Shown piece after piece: positions 38,941 to 41,490 of a DNA stretch of 41,490 nucleotides. The notes beneath the pieces were generated by a model. It was not told the origin of the DNA, did not search any database, and saw only the letters and a program-made list of their open reading frames with translations. How positions within the stretch are numbered: the first letter of the stretch is position 1; each line of letters starts with the position of its first letter. This DNA is from an uncultured Alphaproteobacteria bacterium. GTDB lineage: Bacteria > Pseudomonadota > Alphaproteobacteria > Rs-D84. The position numbers and the translations under genes were made by a program. The stretch is taken from NCBI GenBank assembly GCA_937888635.1, contig CALARG010000053.1:1-41490 (forward strand). The letters run 5' to 3'.

Positions 38941-40030
38941 GTTGTGATGCCTGATGTTTTATTAAATCCATTTCCATTGTACGGGCGATTTGGGATACCC
39001 GTTCGACAATGCCAGTGGGGTTGATGATTTTCCCGCCCATGGGATGTTCAGATGCGGTTTGCTTCATGATTTCAATTAATTCATCCTGCCAATTTTCGCG
39101 GGTACAGAATATTGTGTTGCCCTGTAGTGCGCAGGCAAAAACCCCCGCCAGGTAGGGGATTGTAGAACTGGAACCGCCCAAGCGAGAGTACACATAGCCA
39201 CCTTTATAGAAAGGTGTGGTTTTTCCATTTGTTGGTATTCCTATACGGATTGTTGGATTGTTGTACCTTTTGTCGCATGGTGTTGTTGTGGAAGAGTGTT
39301 TGTAATATCCACCTAACACCATAATGCCATTGCGTTCACACTCATCAAACAAAGCCTCTGTTTCTGTGCGGAATTGGTCGTCTTTCTCGCCCCAACTGCA
39401 GGATAAAAGCCTAATTTTTTTATGTTCGGGTAATGTTTTATTTATTTCAAGCATTCGGCGAATTGCCATGTTTATAAATTTTCTGTGTCCGAGTTGTAAT
39501 TTTTCGCCGGTTAGTTTTTCTGTCGCTTTGAAAAATTTGTTATCTGTTGGCCAATTGTGTGCGGCAAAGTAATATAAATCAGCATCAGGTGCGGTGCCTG
39601 TGGTTTTGCCAACGGCGCAACCTGCGACCAGACTGCCATGATAGTCTGGGGTTGTTGTGTTGTTGTATGGCCATGGACCGACGCCTTCATAATGTTTTAT
39701 TCTATCTGTGTATTCTGGATGTTCTGTAAACAGACGTTGGTCAATAATTGCAATTCCTATATCTTTGCCAGTTGAACCATTGCCGTGTACTGTGTTCATT
39801 TCGGTGGGCTGTTTTGATGATTCCAACATTTGTTGCGGGTTTAAGGTTTTGATAATTTCTGTGGGCCAAATGATGTTGTCTGTCCAGCCTTTGACAAAGT
39901 CTTGTGATTGGTATGTGACAAATCCTGTTAATGTTTCAGGGGAAATTTGTATGCTTGATAGGTCGTAATCGTGTAGTTGGGTTTTTGTCGTGTACAGATT
40001 CTCGAACTCTTTTTGGGTTAGTTTTTGCAT
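38933..40030 (-). CDS. Cytoplasmic subtilisin-like (S8) serine peptidase
   Basis: A 365-aa protein with the S8 catalytic triad: Asp97 in IGIAIIDQRL, His131 in YHGSLVAGCAVG, and Ser288 in LGGSSSTIPYLAGV (the GTSMAxP-like motif). No signal peptide or propeptide is evident; the first 85 residues are polar. The usual oxyanion Asn (AAGN-x-G) is not recognisable; the matching place reads IMVLGGYYKHSS, so activity or substrate range may differ. Seven Cys also suggest a reducing, cytoplasmic place. It starts 3 nt after the ruvA stop and its end overlaps mnmE, so it is held firmly between a recombination gene and a tRNA-modification gene. What it cuts is not known; a toxin-like, regulatory or housekeeping role are all possible. 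Confidence 0.8.
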   Translation of the reverse strand: MQKLTQKEFENLYTTKTQLHDYDLSSIQISPETLTGFVTYQSQDFVKGWTDNIIWPTEIIKTLNPQQMLESSKQPTEMNTVHGNGSTGKDIGIAIIDQRLFTEHPEYTDRIKHYEGVGPWPYNNTTTPDYHGSLVAGCAVGKTTGTAPDADLYYFAAHNWPTDNKFFKATEKLTGEKLQLGHRKFINMAIRRMLEINKTLPEHKKIRLLSCSWGEKDDQFRTETEALFDECERNGIMVLGGYYKHSSTTTPCDKRYNNPTIRIGIPTNGKTTPFYKGGYVYSRLGGSSSTIPYLAGVFACALQGNTIFCTRENWQDELIEIMKQTASEHPMGGKIINPTGIVERVSQIARTMEMDLIKHQASQHE

Positions 40031-40033
40031 ATC

Positions 40034-40627
40034 TCATTTTCCTTTGCTGATTTCTTTTAATGCCAATGGGACCAGTTTTGATACATCTGCGGTTGGGTTT
40101 TGATTTACCAGGTGTTGGGCCATTTCAATTATATCCAGACGACGATAGCCCAAGGCTTCCAATGCCATCAGCAAATCGGGCAGGGCAGATGATGCGGATG
40201 TGGTTGCGCCGGCATCTGGTGCAAATAATGTTGCAGATGCGCCACCGATTTTGTTTTTCAATTCAACAATGATTTTTTCGGCCATCTTTTTACCAACGCC
40301 GGGGGCGGTGGCGATTGTTTTTGCGTCACCCGTCGCAATCGCAGACATTAATGTATCAGAATTAATTGTCCCCAGTATTGCCAATGCAACCTTTGGCCCC
40401 ACGCCAGATACAGTCGTCAGCATATTAAACAGGTTTTGACCGTTCAGGGTTGTAAAACCAAACAGACGAATGGAATCTTCGCGTACAACTGTTTCAATCC
40501 ACAGTTCCACCGTTGATTTATGGGTCAGGTATTCGGCGGTGTGTACCTTGTACCCAACGCCGTTTGTTAATAAAATGATAAAACCATCGCCGATATAGTC
40601 AACAATGCCTTGCAATTTTCCAATCAT
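40034..40627 (-). CDS. ruvA: Holliday junction DNA helicase subunit RuvA
   Basis: Binds four-way junctions as a tetramer and loads the RuvB motor. At 197 aa it is normal. Domain I OB fold: MIGKLQGIVDYIGDGFIILLTNGVGYKVH (residues 1-29); domain II with two helix-hairpin-helix units: LTTVSGVGPKVALAIL (about 71-86) and IATAPGVGKKMAEKIIVELKNKI (about 106-128); a flexible linker with Ala/Ser/Thr (about 130-148); and domain III (about 150-197, LMALEALGYRRLDIIEMAQHL), which contacts RuvB. ruvB does not follow; the S8 peptidase does. It is divergent from yebC, a common companion of ruv genes. Confidence 0.96.
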   Translation of the reverse strand: MIGKLQGIVDYIGDGFIILLTNGVGYKVHTAEYLTHKSTVELWIETVVREDSIRLFGFTTLNGQNLFNMLTTVSGVGPKVALAILGTINSDTLMSAIATGDAKTIATAPGVGKKMAEKIIVELKNKIGGASATLFAPDAGATTSASSALPDLLMALEALGYRRLDIIEMAQHLVNQNPTADVSKLVPLALKEISKGK

Positions 40628-40677
40628 TTGTTATCCTTTTGGGGTAATTTTAATCTAAATAAATAAAAAGGTCAAAT

Positions 40678-41394
40678 ATGAGTGGACACAGTAAATGGCA
40701 TAATATTCAGCATAAAAAGGGCGCAGCCGATGCTGCACGCAGTGGTTTGTTTACAAAACTGGCGCGTGAAATTACTATGGCGGCAAAGTTGGGTGATAAA
40801 AACCCAGATAATAATCCACGCCTGCGTTTGGCAATTCTGACCGCACGCAAGAATTCTATGCCAAACGATAATATTAAACGCGCAATTGAAAAGGCGTCAG
40901 GTGCAAATACAGAAAGTTATGAAGCCGTGCGTTATGAAGGCTATGGCCCAGGTGCGGTGCCTGTTATTGTAGAGGCGTTGACCGACAATCCACGCCGTAC
41001 AGTGCCAGAAATTCGCAATATCTTTGGTAAAAATGGCGGTAATATGGGCGAAGAAGGTTCTGTTGTGTTTATGTTTACACGTGCAGGTCAGATTATGTAC
41101 CCAGCATCAATCGGCAAAACCGAAGATGAAATGATGGAAATTATTATGGAGGCCGATGTTGATAATATGGAGGCATCCGAAGAAGGCTTTATCATCACAA
41201 CCAAACCAGAAGATTTTATCAATGTTCAAAAATTCTTGGCAGATAAACTGGGCGAACCAGAACAGGCCGAACTGACATGGTTGCCAAACATGCCAATGGA
41301 TCTGGACGACGAAGCCTATGCCAAATTGGAAAAGTTGGTTGATGCGCTGGATGCGAATGATGATGTGCAGAAGGTGTTCACTGCTGCAGCCTAA
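40678..41394 (+). CDS. yebC: YebC/PmpR-family protein
   Basis: Member of the YebC/TACO1 family, first called transcription regulators and more recently tied to translation of difficult proline stretches. At 238 aa it is normal. It starts MSGHSKWHNIQHKKGAADAARS, the family signature, followed by LFTKLAREITMAAKLGDKNPDNNPRLRLAI, MPNDNIKRAIEKASG, YEGYGPGAVPVIVEALTDN, FGKNGGNMGEEGSVVFMF, and an acidic C-terminal half. AAAAAGG precedes ATG 40678. It is divergent from ruvA across 50 nt; yebC and ruv genes are often one operon, so here the order was rearranged. A palindrome begins at its stop. Confidence 0.96.
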   Translation: MSGHSKWHNIQHKKGAADAARSGLFTKLAREITMAAKLGDKNPDNNPRLRLAILTARKNSMPNDNIKRAIEKASGANTESYEAVRYEGYGPGAVPVIVEALTDNPRRTVPEIRNIFGKNGGNMGEEGSVVFMFTRAGQIMYPASIGKTEDEMMEIIMEADVDNMEASEEGFIITTKPEDFINVQKFLADKLGEPEQAELTWLPNMPMDLDDEAYAKLEKLVDALDANDDVQKVFTAAA

Positions 41395-41490
41395 ATAAAA
41401 TCTAATGGCATATCTATGAACGGTGCCGTCCCCTCATGTAGCGTTTGTACACTACGGGGACGGCACTGTCCATATCTATACCATTATCTT
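41395..41490 (+). repeat. Palindromic element copy 5 (cut by window end)
   Basis: The left half equals copy 3 (TCTAATGGCATATCTATGAACGGTG block in two parts), the right half equals copy 4 (GGGGACGGCACTGTCC, then ATATCTATACCATTATCTT). The inner arms pair with one G-T type and one A-C type mismatch. It starts at the yebC stop and runs off the window before its tail. Confidence 0.85.

Overview
The window looks like the chromosome of an uncultured, probably host-associated alphaproteobacterium with a compact, AT-rich genome. This placement rests on the housekeeping set (FtsQ/FtsA/FtsK, LolCD, AddB, RuvA, MnmE, UvrB, a bacterial-type AspRS, an LpoA-like lipoprotein next to RsmI) and on general protein style; no rRNA is present to confirm it. 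Promoters follow a recurring pattern, TTGCNN / 16-18 bp / TATAAT, often with an extended TGTGATATAAT -10. Several minus-strand genes start 6-7 nt after the -10 box, so their mRNAs are probably leaderless.

Layout. 1-380: a structured small RNA candidate. 381-5600: orphan proteins, an RgpF-type glycan protein, and a tandem-ArsR repressor divergent from a small membrane protein and a helical cytoplasmic protein. 5600-7860: a long perfect palindrome, tRNA-Thr, a T-box-type leader, and aspS. 7935-13230: a small unknown, an AsmA-like protein, uvrB and tsaE. 13230-16300: a second small RNA candidate, an FtsA-Rpe fusion with ftsQ, and a lipoprotein. 16300-22090: a small unknown, a secretin-like lipoprotein, lolC, lolD, and three envelope/secreted proteins, two of which share a six-cysteine tail. 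22100-27500: ftsK, a cluster of three palindromes, an unknown, and two outer-membrane barrel proteins. 27500-29510: a hairpin-rich non-coding block, tRNA-Gly and tRNA-Tyr, a probably acquired HD phosphohydrolase and a small secreted protein. 29530-41490: lpoA-like / rsmI / engB / addB, xthA divergent from an acyl-CoA synthetase, a ruvA - S8 peptidase - mnmE operon, and yebC.

The most interesting items are: (1) a T-box antiterminator-like element before aspS, whose UGGC bulge matches the GCCA end of tRNA-Asp, in what looks like an alphaproteobacterium; (2) a single reading frame joining FtsA to ribulose-phosphate 3-epimerase; (3) a dispersed family of about 100-120 nt palindromes that abut stop codons, with variable but self-complementary arms, a conserved loop, and one copy with the loop inverted; (4) a Cys-rich C-terminal module repeated in adjacent genes; and (5) two or three unassigned structured RNAs. 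No phage, transposase, CRISPR array or defence system is visible.
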